NCBI GenBank assembly: GCA_945876285.1
Contig: CAMCNO010000008.1
Coordinates: 1 to 64,000 of the forward strand
Reading direction: 5' to 3'
Origin: an uncultured Clostridia bacterium
GTDB taxonomy: Bacteria; Bacillota; Clostridia; Oscillospirales; Oscillospiraceae
Length of the DNA: 64,000 nucleotides
Under the pieces are notes generated by a model. The model was not told the origin of the DNA. It made no database searches and saw only the letters and a program-made list of their open reading frames with translations. A program made the translations under genes and the position numbers. Of the stretch, positions 29,984 through 39,890 are shown piece by piece (the stretch's first letter is position 1; each line of letters begins with the position of its first letter).

Positions 29984-30496
29984 ATGCCGTTTTCCCTTGT
30001 GCCTGACCGCGTGTTCGGCTGTTACGCCGACATTACCCCGGATTACCTCGCGGAGCGGGGGGTCACATTGCTGCTCAGTGACCTGGATTTCACCCTGGCC
30101 GCGAAGAAAACGCCCCGGCCTGACCAGCCCCTCCGGGACTGGATCGCGGACCTGGCGGCTCACGGCATCGGCTTTATGATCGTATCCAATAACCGCTCAG
30201 GCAGGCGGGTGACGGAATTCTGTGCCGACCTGGGCGTGCCCTATCAGGGCCACGCGGGAAAGCCCTCCACAAAAGGGTTGGAGGCCGCCATGGAGCGTGC
30301 CGGGGCAGGCCGGACCCACACCGCCATGCTGGGAGACAAGCTGCTGACGGATATGCTGGCCGCCAACCGGGCCGGGGTCCTGGCGCTGATGGTGGAGCCG
30401 GTGGGCGGCGCCGTCACCGCCTGGCAGAAGGTGCTCCACGGCCTGCAATCGCCCTTCAAGGCCGCCTGCCGGCGCCGTACGGCGAAAATTGGATGA
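29984..30496 (+). CDS. YqeG-family HAD IIIA phosphatase
   Basis: LLLSDLDFTLAAKKTPRPDQPLRDW...FMIVSNNRSGRRV...KPSTKGLEAAM. Confidence 0.9.
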   Translation: MPFSLVPDRVFGCYADITPDYLAERGVTLLLSDLDFTLAAKKTPRPDQPLRDWIADLAAHGIGFMIVSNNRSGRRVTEFCADLGVPYQGHAGKPSTKGLEAAMERAGAGRTHTAMLGDKLLTDMLAANRAGVLALMVEPVGGAVTAWQKVLHGLQSPFKAACRRRTAKIG

Positions 30497-30524
30497 AAAA
30501 AACGGGGAAGTCGTGGAAAAATAC

Positions 30525-30553
30525 TTGCAATCACGGGCAACATACGGTAAAAT
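30525..30553 (+). promoter_or_regulatory. Sigma70-like promoter of efp
   Basis: TTGCAA - 17 nt - TAAAAT. Confidence 0.6.
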
Positions 30554-30641
30554 ATCATCGGTAATTTCACTAGATATAGAATACAGAGAAAATGTCCTCC
30601 CGCAGGTCGTTTTCTCGTAGATTTGTGAGGAGGAAAAAACT

Positions 30642-31208
30642 ATGCCTATTTCTGCAGGCGATTTCCGTAAGGGTGTTATTTTTGAGATGGACGGCAAGCC
30701 CATGCTGGTCGTGGACTTCCAGCACGTGAAGCCCGGCAAGGGCGCTGCTTTCGTCCGTACCAAGTACAAGAACGTGATAACCGGTGCCATCCGTGAAGAG
30801 TCCTTCAACCCCAGCGCCAAGTTTGAGAATGGTACTGTGGAGCGCAAGAATGCCGAGTACAGCTACAACGACGGCGACCTGTACTACTTCATGGACCCCG
30901 AGACCTTCGACATGATCCCGCTGAACGCTGACGTTCTGGGCGATGCTTTCCAGTTCATCAAGGAGAACACCATGTGCACCCTGGTGAGCTATAAGGGCAG
31001 CGTGTTCGCCGTGGAGGCCCCCAACTTCGTGGACCTGGTGGTCACCGAGACCGAGCCCGGCGTGAAGGGCGATACCGCCACCAACGTCACCAAGAGCGCC
31101 ACCCTGGAGACCGGCGCCGTCATCAAGGTGCCCCTGTTCATCAATGAGGGCGAGAAGATCCAGATCGACACCCGTACCGGTGAGTATCTGGGCCGCTGCA
31201 AGGAGTAA
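30642..31208 (+). CDS. efp: Elongation factor P
   Basis: [45 protein letters not shown]. Confidence 0.97.
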   Translation: MPISAGDFRKGVIFEMDGKPMLVVDFQHVKPGKGAAFVRTKYKNVITGAIREESFNPSAKFENGTVERKNAEYSYNDGDLYYFMDPETFDMIPLNADVLGDAFQFIKENTMCTLVSYKGSVFAVEAPNFVDLVVTETEPGVKGDTATNVTKSATLETGAVIKVPLFINEGEKIQIDTRTGEYLGRCKE

Positions 31209-31217
31209 GACCGACAT

Positions 31218-31243
31218 AAAGGGGGGACTTTTGTCCCCCCTTT
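31218..31243 (+). terminator. Intrinsic terminator
   Basis: aaaggggggac-ttttg-tccccccttta. Confidence 0.75.
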
Positions 31244-31301
31244 AGATTCCCCTGTGGAAGGAAAACCTACAACATCTTTTATCAAGAAAGGAGCAACCGC
31301 T

Positions 31302-31730
31302 ATGGAAATCTCTGAGAAGGTCGCCTATCTGAAGGGCCTGGCCGAGGGTATGGAGCTGGACACCGAGAAGAAGGAGGGCAAGCTGCTCGCTGCCATCATC
31401 GATGTGCTGGAGGACATTGCCCTGGAGCTGGAGGATATTCAGGACGAGCAGGCGGAGCTGGCCGATGGCCTGGACGCCGTCAGCGACGACCTGGAGGATG
31501 TGGAAGACATCGTGTTCGAGGACTGGGACGATGAGGATGACGAGTACGAGGAAGACGAGCTGGATGAGGACGAGGAGTGCTACGCCACCACCTGCCCCAC
31601 CTGCGAGGAGACCATTTTCTTCGACGACTCTATCCTGGAGGACGGCGAAGTCATCTGCCCCAACTGCGGCGAGAAGCTGGAGTTTGACCTGACCAGCCTG
31701 GACGAGGAGTCCGGCGAGGACGAGGAATAA
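31302..31730 (+). CDS. CD1247-N-terminal-domain-like protein: acidic linker + zinc ribbon
   Basis: MEISEKVAYLKGLAEGMELD..., acidic run FEDWDDEDDEYEEDELDEDEE, then CPTC...CPNC. Confidence 0.8.
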   Translation: MEISEKVAYLKGLAEGMELDTEKKEGKLLAAIIDVLEDIALELEDIQDEQAELADGLDAVSDDLEDVEDIVFEDWDDEDDEYEEDELDEDEECYATTCPTCEETIFFDDSILEDGEVICPNCGEKLEFDLTSLDEESGEDEE

Positions 31731-31742
31731 TTGCAAATGAAG

Positions 31743-31780
31743 AGCAGCCCGGTGCATGATGCACCGGGCTGCTTGTTTTT
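31743..31780 (+). terminator. Intrinsic terminator
   Basis: agcagcccggtgca-tga-tgcaccgggctgct + T run. Confidence 0.85.
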
Positions 31781-31793
31781 GGCTTGCGCAGGA

Positions 31794-32633
31794 TCAATCC
31801 ACCGCTTTTTTCTTCAGGCTGCACAGTCCCGCGCCGATGGCGGTGGCGAAGGTGGCGTTTTCAGGGACGATGTAGTGGATACCGTAGAGCTTTTCGAAAT
31901 TCTCAAAGTTGGGCTTCACCTGATCCAGCGTGGTCATGGAGCCGATGAGGACCACCGTCCGGGTGCCGCAGCACTGGCAGGCCAGCACTGTCATGGTGCC
32001 GATGGCCTGGAGCACCAGGTTCACCGCGCCTGCCGCCAGGTCGGCAGGAGAGGCGTCCTCCACCAGATTGCCGAAATTGGCGGCTGTCAGGGTGGGGTCC
32101 AGCGTGGGGGCGGGATTGCAGGTGATGTCGGCAATGGTCAGGTCCACCTGGCCCAGGTCGCCTTGGGCCGCCAGCTTTTTGATCTGGCCGAACCGCTCCA
32201 TGCCCACCAGCTTGCGGCACAGGCCGCCCAGGGTCCCGCCGCCGATGCCGCTGCCGCACAGGTGCCGTACAGCGCTGCCTTTTTCCGCCCACATGAACGC
32301 GGTGCCGGTGCCCATGGTGACAACCACGGCGCTTTCCTGGCCGGACAGGGCCAACGCACCGGTGCCGCTGGCGGAGAACTCGTCCACCTTGCAGGTGGGC
32401 AGGCCGTAAATATCGCCCTCCACATAGCTGGCACCGACGCCGGTCAGCACTACCCGCCGCACATCCTTCAGCGTCAGGCCGTTGCTGGTGAGATAGTTGC
32501 CCAAGGCGCCGTACAGGCTGGTCACCTGGTCCTCCGCCCGTACCCGCAGCATGGAGAGCACGCTGCCGTCGGTCCGAAGCCCCACGATCTTGGTAGTGGA
32601 GCCGCCGATATCGATGCCTAAAATCACTTCCAT
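31794..32633 (-). CDS. coaW: Type II pantothenate kinase
   Basis: MEVILGIDIGGSTTKIVGLRTDG...; ASGTGALALSGQESAVVVTMGTGTAF. Confidence 0.88.
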   Translation of the reverse strand: MEVILGIDIGGSTTKIVGLRTDGSVLSMLRVRAEDQVTSLYGALGNYLTSNGLTLKDVRRVVLTGVGASYVEGDIYGLPTCKVDEFSASGTGALALSGQESAVVVTMGTGTAFMWAEKGSAVRHLCGSGIGGGTLGGLCRKLVGMERFGQIKKLAAQGDLGQVDLTIADITCNPAPTLDPTLTAANFGNLVEDASPADLAAGAVNLVLQAIGTMTVLACQCCGTRTVVLIGSMTTLDQVKPNFENFEKLYGIHYIVPENATFATAIGAGLCSLKKKAVD

Positions 32634-32823
32634 GTGAAAAACCTTCCTTTTCAACGGCACAGCCGTTCGCTGTTTTTCATAATAGGGGAGGGAGGCCGTA
32701 TTGTCAATTAAAATTGATAAATTTTTGACGTAATTTTTGAAAAACAATTGCTTTTCCTGGATAAGCCGCTTATAATCTAGGCAGGTGACAAGACACTTAC
32801 ACAACATTGCATTGAGGTGTAGT

Positions 32824-34272
32824 ATGAATACGGAAAAGAAACTGAACATGACCATGCTCTGCGACTTTTACGAGCTGACCATGGGCAACGGATATTTTCA
32901 GGCAGGCCGCAAGGACCAGATCACATATTTTGACGTGTTCTTCCGGGATGTGCCGGATAAGGGCGGCTTCGCCGTCTGTGCCGGCCTCAGCCAGCTGATC
33001 GACTATGTGCAAAACCTTCATTTTGACGAGGAGGATATTGCTTACCTGCGGAGCAAGAACTTGTTTTCCGAGGAGTTCCTGGCCTATCTCCGCGATTTCC
33101 ATTTCTCCGGCGATATCTGGGCCATCCCCGAGGGTACGCCCATCTTCCCCCGGGAGCCGGTGGTGACCGTCCGGGCCAAGGCCATCGAGGCCCAGCTCAT
33201 TGAGACGTTCCTTCTGCTGACCGTCAACCACCAGAGCCTCATCGCCACCAAGGCCAACCGCATCTGCCGGGCGGCCCAGGGGCGGACAGTGCTGGAGTTC
33301 GGCTCCCGCCGGGCCCAGGGCACTGACGGCGCCATTTCCGGCGCCCGGGCGGCATACATCGGTGGCTGCAAAGGCACCGCCTGCACCATTTCCGACCAGC
33401 TCTTCGGTGTTCCTGCCGGCGGCACCATGGCTCATTCCTGGGTCCAGATGTTCGACAGTCAGTACGAGGCCTTCAAGACCTACTGCGAAATTTATCCCAC
33501 CAACGCAACGCTCTTGGTGGATACCTACAGCGTGCTGAAATCCGGTGTGCCCGATGCCATCCGGGCGTTCAACGAGGTGCTGAAGCCCCTGGGCATTACG
33601 AAGTGCGGTATTCGTCTGGATTCCGGCGACATCGCCTACCTCAGCCGGGAGGCCCGGAAGATGCTGGACGACGCCGGGTGGACAGAGTGCCAGATCTCCG
33701 CGTCCAACTCTCTGGACGAGTACATCATCCGGGACTTGCTTCAGCAGGGTGCCAAGATCGATATGTTCGGCGTGGGCGAGCGGATGATCACCGCCAGCAG
33801 CCAGCCGGTATTCGGCGGTGTGTACAAGCTGGCCGCCGTGGAGGATGAAGCGGGCAATATCATCCCCAAGATCAAGGTCAGCGAGAACGTGGATAAGATC
33901 ACGAATCCCCACTTCAAAAAGACCTATCGCATCTTTGACAAGGTCACCGGCAAGGCGGAAGCGGACTATATCACCGTCTGGGACGAGACGGTGGACGAGA
34001 CCAAGCCGCTGGAACTGTTCGACCCCCGCTCCACCTGGAAGCGCAAGACCTACACGAATTTCGAGGCCCGGCCGCTCCAGGTACAGGTGTTCAAGGGCGG
34101 CGAGCTGGTCTATCGGCAGCCCACGCTTCAGGAAATTCAGAAATACTGCGCGGATCAGGTGGATACCCTGTGGGACGAGGTGAAGCGGTTCGAGAATCCT
34201 CATAAGTATTATGTCGACCTCAGCCAGAAGCTGTGGGACATCAAGCAGGAGCTTCTCCGGGAACGCAGATAA
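32824..34272 (+). CDS. pncB: Nicotinate phosphoribosyltransferase
   Basis: MLCDFYELTMGNGYF...; EFGSRRAQGTDGAISGARAAYIGG. Confidence 0.95.
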   Translation: MNTEKKLNMTMLCDFYELTMGNGYFQAGRKDQITYFDVFFRDVPDKGGFAVCAGLSQLIDYVQNLHFDEEDIAYLRSKNLFSEEFLAYLRDFHFSGDIWAIPEGTPIFPREPVVTVRAKAIEAQLIETFLLLTVNHQSLIATKANRICRAAQGRTVLEFGSRRAQGTDGAISGARAAYIGGCKGTACTISDQLFGVPAGGTMAHSWVQMFDSQYEAFKTYCEIYPTNATLLVDTYSVLKSGVPDAIRAFNEVLKPLGITKCGIRLDSGDIAYLSREARKMLDDAGWTECQISASNSLDEYIIRDLLQQGAKIDMFGVGERMITASSQPVFGGVYKLAAVEDEAGNIIPKIKVSENVDKITNPHFKKTYRIFDKVTGKAEADYITVWDETVDETKPLELFDPRSTWKRKTYTNFEARPLQVQVFKGGELVYRQPTLQEIQKYCADQVDTLWDEVKRFENPHKYYVDLSQKLWDIKQELLRERR

Positions 34273-34416
34273 GACCCGGCGCCGCCGCGAATTGTGGCGG
34301 CGCTTTTTCGCAGAATCATGGTTGAAGCCGGGGGCGTTTTTGGATATAATGAGAAAAAAACCTGCTGTATCCAGCAGCATACCGACGAAGAGAGAAAGAC
34401 CGGGAGGTGAAGGGCC

Positions 34417-35979
34417 GTGCATAAGAATCTGCCCCATCCGCAGGAGCGGACAGAACGCCGTATTTCCGCCGCTGCCAGCATCGGAATGTGTGTCCTGACG
34501 GTGCTGGCGCAAATTGCCACCACACTGCTGCTGACTCATTTCCTGCGGGAAAAAGCCAGCTATGTATACAGTATTCTGGAATTTATCGGTGCCATCCTGG
34601 CAATCCGGGTCTATCAGCGGCCAGGCAGCCCCTCCTATAAGCTGGTGTGGATGTGCCTGCTGCTGGCGGTGCCTGTGGCCGGTATGCTTTTATTCTGCCT
34701 GTGGGGCGGTACCCATCAGGCCAAGCAGCTCAGCCTGCGGAAAGTGCCGCCTGTCCCTCAGCGGGAGAGCCAACAGATGGCCAGCGAGGCGAACCTCTCT
34801 CGGCTCAGCCGCAAGTCCCCCGCCTGGGGCCGTCTGGCGGCGTATCTCCAGCGGCGGGGCTTCCTTCTGTACCGCAATACCGCCGCTCAGTATTTCGGGG
34901 ACGGCGCCGCCTTTTTTGACGACCTCATTGACCATCTCCGGCAGGCGGAGGTCTACATTTTCCTGGAATACTATATCCTGGCGGAGGGCCAGATCTGGGA
35001 CCGCATCTTTGCGGTGCTGAAGGAGCGGGCCGCCGCAGGCGTGGAGATCCACATCATTTTTGACGATTTCGGCAATCTCACCCGCTTATCCGACGCGACG
35101 CTCCAGTCTATCCAGGACGCGGGCATCGAAGTGGAGGTATTCAACCCTGTCCACCGTTATGTAAATCGCATCTACTTCAATTACCGGGACCACCGGAAGA
35201 TCGCCGTCATTGACGGTCAGGTGGCCTATACCGGTGGCATCAACGTGGGCGATGAGTATGCCAACTTGGTGCCCCGATTTGGTCACTGGAAGGACAGCGG
35301 CGTCCGCATCGATGGCGAGGGCGCTTGGGGCTTTGCCACCCAGTTCATGCAGATGTGGAAGATGATGGGCCGGACCTTCGCCAACGAGGACGACTACTAC
35401 CGTTCCCGACATGAGTCCGCGGAAGCTGCGGGTTGGTGCCAGCCCTTTACTGACGGCCCGCTGAACAACCCGGACAACCCGGTGGAGGAGACGTACCTCC
35501 AGCTCATTTCCTCCGCCCAGAAGATGCTGTATATCACCACGCCTTACTACGCGGTGGAGGAATCCATGCAGCAGGCGCTGTGCATTGCGGCGGACGCCGG
35601 GGTGGACGTGCGGCTTCTGGTGCCCGCCATCCCGGACAAGAAGTATGCCTACATGGTAGCAGAGACCTATTGGGGCGAGCTGCTGGCCCACGGTGTGAAG
35701 ATTTACAAGTACGCGCCGGGCTTCGTCCATGCCAAGAGCGTCATGGCGGACCGGGAGGTGGCCCTGGTGGGCAGCACCAATATGGATTACCGGACCTTCC
35801 AGCTCCACTACGAATGTGCCGTTCTGTTGTACCATATGCCGGCGGTGGAGGAGCTGCTGGAGGATATGGACGATATCATGGCCCAGAGCCAGCGGTACAC
35901 CCTGGAGGAGTGGAACAGCCGCTCCTGGTTCCGCAAAATGTCTGCGTCTGTGCTTCGGCTGGGGGCTATATGGCTGTGA
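34417..35979 (+). CDS. cls: Cardiolipin synthase (paralog 1)
   Basis: Two PLD/HKD motifs: HRKIAVIDGQVAYTGG and HAKSVMADREVALVGSTNMD. Confidence 0.93.
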   Translation: MHKNLPHPQERTERRISAAASIGMCVLTVLAQIATTLLLTHFLREKASYVYSILEFIGAILAIRVYQRPGSPSYKLVWMCLLLAVPVAGMLLFCLWGGTHQAKQLSLRKVPPVPQRESQQMASEANLSRLSRKSPAWGRLAAYLQRRGFLLYRNTAAQYFGDGAAFFDDLIDHLRQAEVYIFLEYYILAEGQIWDRIFAVLKERAAAGVEIHIIFDDFGNLTRLSDATLQSIQDAGIEVEVFNPVHRYVNRIYFNYRDHRKIAVIDGQVAYTGGINVGDEYANLVPRFGHWKDSGVRIDGEGAWGFATQFMQMWKMMGRTFANEDDYYRSRHESAEAAGWCQPFTDGPLNNPDNPVEETYLQLISSAQKMLYITTPYYAVEESMQQALCIAADAGVDVRLLVPAIPDKKYAYMVAETYWGELLAHGVKIYKYAPGFVHAKSVMADREVALVGSTNMDYRTFQLHYECAVLLYHMPAVEELLEDMDDIMAQSQRYTLEEWNSRSWFRKMSASVLRLGAIWL

Positions 35980-36092
35980 GATGTCAAGGGGGAGCGGACT
36001 CCCTCTTGAGAATCCTCTGCTACCAGTGACGTCGGTCACTGGTGAAGGCCGCCCAAGGCCGCCTATCATTTCTGACTGCACCGGAGGTGCCC

Positions 36093-36959
36093 ATGTCCCG
36101 TGAACTGACCCCTCAGGAGATTGCCGAGCGCAGTCTCATCAAGACCTACCGCAAGCAGCTCTGGAATCCCTTTATCGCCGCTGTGAAGCGGTATGAGTTG
36201 GTTGCTCCGGGAGACCGTATCGCCGTCTGCATTTCCGGCGGAAAGGACTCCATGGTACTTGCAAAGCTGATGCAGGAGCTGCAAAAGCACACCGACCAGC
36301 CCTTTGAGCTGACTTTCCTGGTGATGGATCCCGGTTACAACTCGGAAAACCGGGCGCTGATCGAGGAGAACGCCCAGGCGCTGGGCATTCCCGTCACCAT
36401 TTTTGACAGCGACATCTTCGACGTCACCGTCCAGGTGGACAAAAATCCCTGCTATCTCTGCGCCCGGATGCGCCGGGGGTTCCTGTACGCAAAAGCGCAG
36501 GAACTGGGCTGTAACAAGATCGCCCTGGGCCACCATTTTTCCGATGTGGTGGAGACCACGCTCCTGGGCCTGTTTTACGGTGCCCAGCTCCAGGCTATGC
36601 CGCCCAAGCTCCACAGCAAGAATTTCCCCGGCATGGAGCTGATACGGCCCCTGTACTGCGTCCATGAGGATGCCATCATTGCCTGGAAGAACTATAACCA
36701 CCTACGGTTTCTCCAGTGTGCCTGCCGCTTTACCGAGGAGCGGGATGCAGCGGAGAACGGCGTGGGGGAGAGCAAGCGCCAGGAGATGAAGCTGCTGCTA
36801 CGGGAGCTGAAAAAGACCAACCCGAACATCGAAAAGAGCATTTTCCGGGCTATTCACGGCGTCCAACTGGACACTTTCCCTGGATTTAAGTACAAAGGTC
36901 AGGCTCATTCCTTTTTGGACTTCTACGACGGAAAAGATGCTTTTGCGGGAGAACTGTAA
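36093..36959 (+). CDS. TtcA-family tRNA 2-thiocytidine synthetase-like ATPase
   Basis: AVCISGGKDSMVLAKLM PP-loop; CYLCARMRRGFLYAKAQELG. Confidence 0.88.
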   Translation: MSRELTPQEIAERSLIKTYRKQLWNPFIAAVKRYELVAPGDRIAVCISGGKDSMVLAKLMQELQKHTDQPFELTFLVMDPGYNSENRALIEENAQALGIPVTIFDSDIFDVTVQVDKNPCYLCARMRRGFLYAKAQELGCNKIALGHHFSDVVETTLLGLFYGAQLQAMPPKLHSKNFPGMELIRPLYCVHEDAIIAWKNYNHLRFLQCACRFTEERDAAENGVGESKRQEMKLLLRELKKTNPNIEKSIFRAIHGVQLDTFPGFKYKGQAHSFLDFYDGKDAFAGEL

Positions 36960-36984
36960 AAAAGAAAAAAATTTGAAAAACCTA

Positions 36985-37012
36985 TTGACAATATCCGAAA
37001 TATCTGTATAAT
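36985..37012 (+). promoter_or_regulatory. Sigma70-like promoter of tRNA-Gln
   Basis: TTGACA - 16 nt - TATAAT. Confidence 0.8.
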
Positions 37013-37041
37013 AATATCTGTTCGCTGAAGCGGACAGATAT

Positions 37042-37115
37042 AGCGGGTTTGTGTAAAGGTAGCACAGCAGACTCTGACTCTGTATGTGAGGGTTCGAATC
37101 CTTCACCCGCTGCCA
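37042..37115 (+). tRNA. tRNA-Gln (anticodon CTG)
   Basis: Acceptor AGCGGGT/ACCCGCT, anticodon loop CTCTGAC within GCAGA/TCTGT, T arm GAGGG-TTCGAAT-CCTTC, encoded GCCA. Confidence 0.9.
37092..37115. repeat. attL core (gttcgaatccttcacccgctgcca)
   Basis: Identical to 50446-50469. Confidence 0.9.
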
Positions 37116-37117
37116 TA

Positions 37118-37157
37118 GAAAGTCCTGAAACCTCAAGGGTTTCAGGACTTTTCTTTT
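37118..37157 (+). terminator. Element-encoded terminator for tRNA-Gln (possibly bidirectional with integrase)
   Basis: aaagtcctgaaacc-tcaa-gggtttcaggactttt then ctttt. Confidence 0.75.
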
Positions 37158-37161
37158 GTCC

Positions 37162-37186
37162 TGACCCTTTATTTGACCCTTTATCG
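37162..37186 (+). repeat. Left arm-type repeat
   Basis: TGACCCTTTATTTGACCCTTTATCG; 22/25 match to 50314-50338. Confidence 0.75.
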
Positions 37187-38398
37187 GTTTTGAATCTTTT
37201 TTCCGTAGACGGTATTCTGAATGTACGCTTCCATTCTGTCAGCACTGTCCTGCTTCATCTTTTCCGAAACATGACCATAGACATCAAGTGTAAAGGCAGC
37301 TGTTGCATGGCCCAGGTTGCTTTGGACAGTTTTGACGTCATCTCCATTTTGAAGGCACAGCACTGCGTAGGTATGCCGGAGGCTATGCACATTTGCGTTC
37401 TCTGCACCAATCTTCTTTGCAATCTTCTTGAAATGCGCATATACCGTCTGTGGGCAATAATGATCTCCCAGCTCTGTTGTGAACACAAACCAATTTTTCT
37501 GCTCTTCGGGGGAGTTCCATCCCTTCCACGCCGGGCCGGCCTTTATTCGCTGCTGCATTTGGAGAACCTTTTGCTCTTTCAAAATTGACAGCAATATAGG
37601 CGGCGGGGTCAGCAACCGTTCTTTGTCATTTTTCAATGATGCAAATGTGTAGCCACCCTCGCTCTTGGAGCGCTTCAGCAGTTGGCGATAAATACGGATG
37701 CTGCCACGCTCAAAATCAATACAGTCCCATGTTAAGCCGATAGCTTCCGATTCACGGACGCCACTGAACAAAATAAACTTCAGAATAGCCTTATAGGAAT
37801 CTTCCTCGACCAACGCAGAAAACATTTGAATCTGAGCGTCAGTCAAAGTCTGAATATCCTTTCTGGTCTTACGCGGAAGTGTTGTCAGTGTTGCAGGATT
37901 AGTTCGAATCATTTCGTTCCATACCGCTTGATTCAGAGCCTTGCTCAATACACCATGCACATTATGAATTGTTTTTGCCGAAAGACCCTTTTTTTCATCA
38001 TCTCCGCGCTGCAGTTGATTATAGAGCGATTGAATCACATGCGGTTTCAAATCCGACAGCCGATATTGACCAATATACGGAATGATATGATATTTACAAA
38101 CATTTTTGTAATTTCGTACCGTTCCGTATTTTTTGTCACCCATATACTCGTTCAGCCATATTTCAAGCCATTGCTTCACCGTGGTTCTTTCCAGCGGAAT
38201 ATAAGTCCCTGCATCCAATTCCGCTGTGATCTCCGTCAGTCTCTGGCGGACTGCCTTTTGTGTCTTCCCGTAGACAGATTTCTGAATCTGCTTTCCCGTC
38301 TTGGGGTCTATGCCAGTGGTGTAGCGAGCCTCCCAGCGTCCGTCGGAGCGCTTGCGGATAGTGCCGCTGCCCTTGGCATTCTTTGTATTGCTTCTCAA
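37181..38398 (-). CDS. int: Tyrosine recombinase / phage-type integrase
   Basis: 405 aa; LFSGVRESEAIGLTWDCIDFE, HSLRHTYAVLCLQNGDDVKTVQSNLGHATAAFTLDVYGH. Confidence 0.95.
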   Translation of the reverse strand: MRSNTKNAKGSGTIRKRSDGRWEARYTTGIDPKTGKQIQKSVYGKTQKAVRQRLTEITAELDAGTYIPLERTTVKQWLEIWLNEYMGDKKYGTVRNYKNVCKYHIIPYIGQYRLSDLKPHVIQSLYNQLQRGDDEKKGLSAKTIHNVHGVLSKALNQAVWNEMIRTNPATLTTLPRKTRKDIQTLTDAQIQMFSALVEEDSYKAILKFILFSGVRESEAIGLTWDCIDFERGSIRIYRQLLKRSKSEGGYTFASLKNDKERLLTPPPILLSILKEQKVLQMQQRIKAGPAWKGWNSPEEQKNWFVFTTELGDHYCPQTVYAHFKKIAKKIGAENANVHSLRHTYAVLCLQNGDDVKTVQSNLGHATAAFTLDVYGHVSEKMKQDSADRMEAYIQNTVYGKKIQNR

Positions 38399-38448
38399 GT
38401 CTACCTCGCTTTCCTCTGAAATTATAAAACGGCCAGTCAGTCCGTTGT

Positions 38449-39648
38449 TTAACTTTGCCTGTCGCTGTCAAGCCACGCCACAAATTCCTCCAATGGCAGC
38501 TTGCCAGCAACACAGTCATCACGCCTTCTGCGGGCCTCCTGGGACCACGCGTTAAATTCCTCCCGTGTCATAATGCCGTACCGGATACGGGCATTGTGAG
38601 CCTTGTAGGAGCGCTTATATTCCCGGATAGCAGGGTCCTCCATCTTTCGCTTCTCATAGAGCCGGAGGGAACCCATCTCTTTGCAGGTTTTTGTGGAGCC
38701 GTCAATCAGTCGGTCGCAGAACTCCGACCGCGTGTTGCCCATGATGCCAAAGTAGCACCCACAGAATTTGCAGATGCGGAACCGCAAATTTCGGCGGATA
38801 TACTCTGCAAGGATGAACTGCACAAAATCGTTCGGTTCCTCCGTGTTAAGCGTCTCAGCAGGAAACTCCTGAAAGTCATTTCGGCGTTCTTCGTTCAGCA
38901 CATCATCATACGGAAAGAAACCATTTGCGCCCTTCATGGTAATACCATAAGTTACATCGCTATACTTTAGGGGCAGGAAGTTATACCATTCCGGCGCTTG
39001 CTTTTTGCCCAGTTCCTCATGTTGTCTGAAATATCGCGCAGTCATGTCTTCCGGTGTGTCCGCTTCAAAGAAATTCTCCGCCAGGTACAGCAGCTTCGGC
39101 TGGATTTCCGTGTAGTACGCCATCTGCCGCTCGATTCCATCCACGCTCAGCTTTTTGCCCTGGTCAAAATACAGACGCTGGCGCTGAATGCTTGCCGCCA
39201 GCGGTGCAAAAACCGGGCTGCACCGCAGCCAGAAGATAGCAATATCAAATAACTGGACAAAGTGCAACTTCAAATCGTTCCCGGCCTTGATCGCCTTGAG
39301 ATGTGCCTTGATCTGCTCCAGATGCACGGAAAACACCTTTAGGTCTGCATACAGGAAGTCTGTCAGTGCCGTGCCAATGGAATACTCCTTGTGATACAAC
39401 GTCTGGATACTGCCTGGAGCATCCTTGAACTCCGTCCGGATCTCAAAGCATTCGGTCGCAGAATCCATATAGCACGCTGCCCAAATTCGATTGTTTGGCG
39501 CGGGTATCTTCTTGAGCAGATACATACACGTTCCTCCAAAATAGACTGACCTATTTAAAATAATTTCAAATGGACTATTGACATCGGTGTAGTCTTTATT
39601 TATACTGTTCCCACGAAAGCGACTTAGCAAATCTTTTATATCACGCAA
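38449..39648 (-). CDS. DUF6076-like protein with C-terminal zinc-finger-like cysteines
   Basis: 399 aa; RICKFCGCYFGIMGNTRSEFCDR. Confidence 0.65.
   Translation of the reverse strand: MRDIKDLLSRFRGNSINKDYTDVNSPFEIILNRSVYFGGTCMYLLKKIPAPNNRIWAACYMDSATECFEIRTEFKDAPGSIQTLYHKEYSIGTALTDFLYADLKVFSVHLEQIKAHLKAIKAGNDLKLHFVQLFDIAIFWLRCSPVFAPLAASIQRQRLYFDQGKKLSVDGIERQMAYYTEIQPKLLYLAENFFEADTPEDMTARYFRQHEELGKKQAPEWYNFLPLKYSDVTYGITMKGANGFFPYDDVLNEERRNDFQEFPAETLNTEEPNDFVQFILAEYIRRNLRFRICKFCGCYFGIMGNTRSEFCDRLIDGSTKTCKEMGSLRLYEKRKMEDPAIREYKRSYKAHNARIRYGIMTREEFNAWSQEARRRRDDCVAGKLPLEEFVAWLDSDRQS
39578..39606 (+). promoter_or_regulatory. Consensus sigma70 promoter for xis-ATPase genes
   Basis: TTGACA - 17 nt - TATACT. 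Confidence 0.7.
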
Positions 39649-39686
39649 GGTCTACTATGTCAAGAACAATTTTGAGGAGGAACGCC

Positions 39687-39890
39687 ATGAACCACAACTA
39701 TGATGATCTGCCAGCTGTTTTGAATGCGAACCAACTGGCCACAGCGCTGGGCATTTCTCGTGCGGGAGCCTATCAGCTTCTCAACACTGGGACATTCCCC
39801 ACGCTGCGGATTGGTAAGCGGCTGCTGGTGCCGAAGGACAAGCTCATCGACTGGATTGAGCAGAACACGGGAGGCGGGAATGGAAACTGA
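39687..39890 (+). CDS. Excisionase-family HTH DNA-binding protein
   Basis: LNANQLATALGISRAGAYQLLNTGTFPTLRIGKRLLVPKDKLIDWIEQ. Confidence 0.88.
   Translation: MNHNYDDLPAVLNANQLATALGISRAGAYQLLNTGTFPTLRIGKRLLVPKDKLIDWIEQNTGGGNGN

Noticed and set aside
36022-36043. Hairpin accagtgac-gtcg-gtcactggt between cls and the ttcA-like gene
   Set aside because: No T-run and short stem; not distinctive enough to call.
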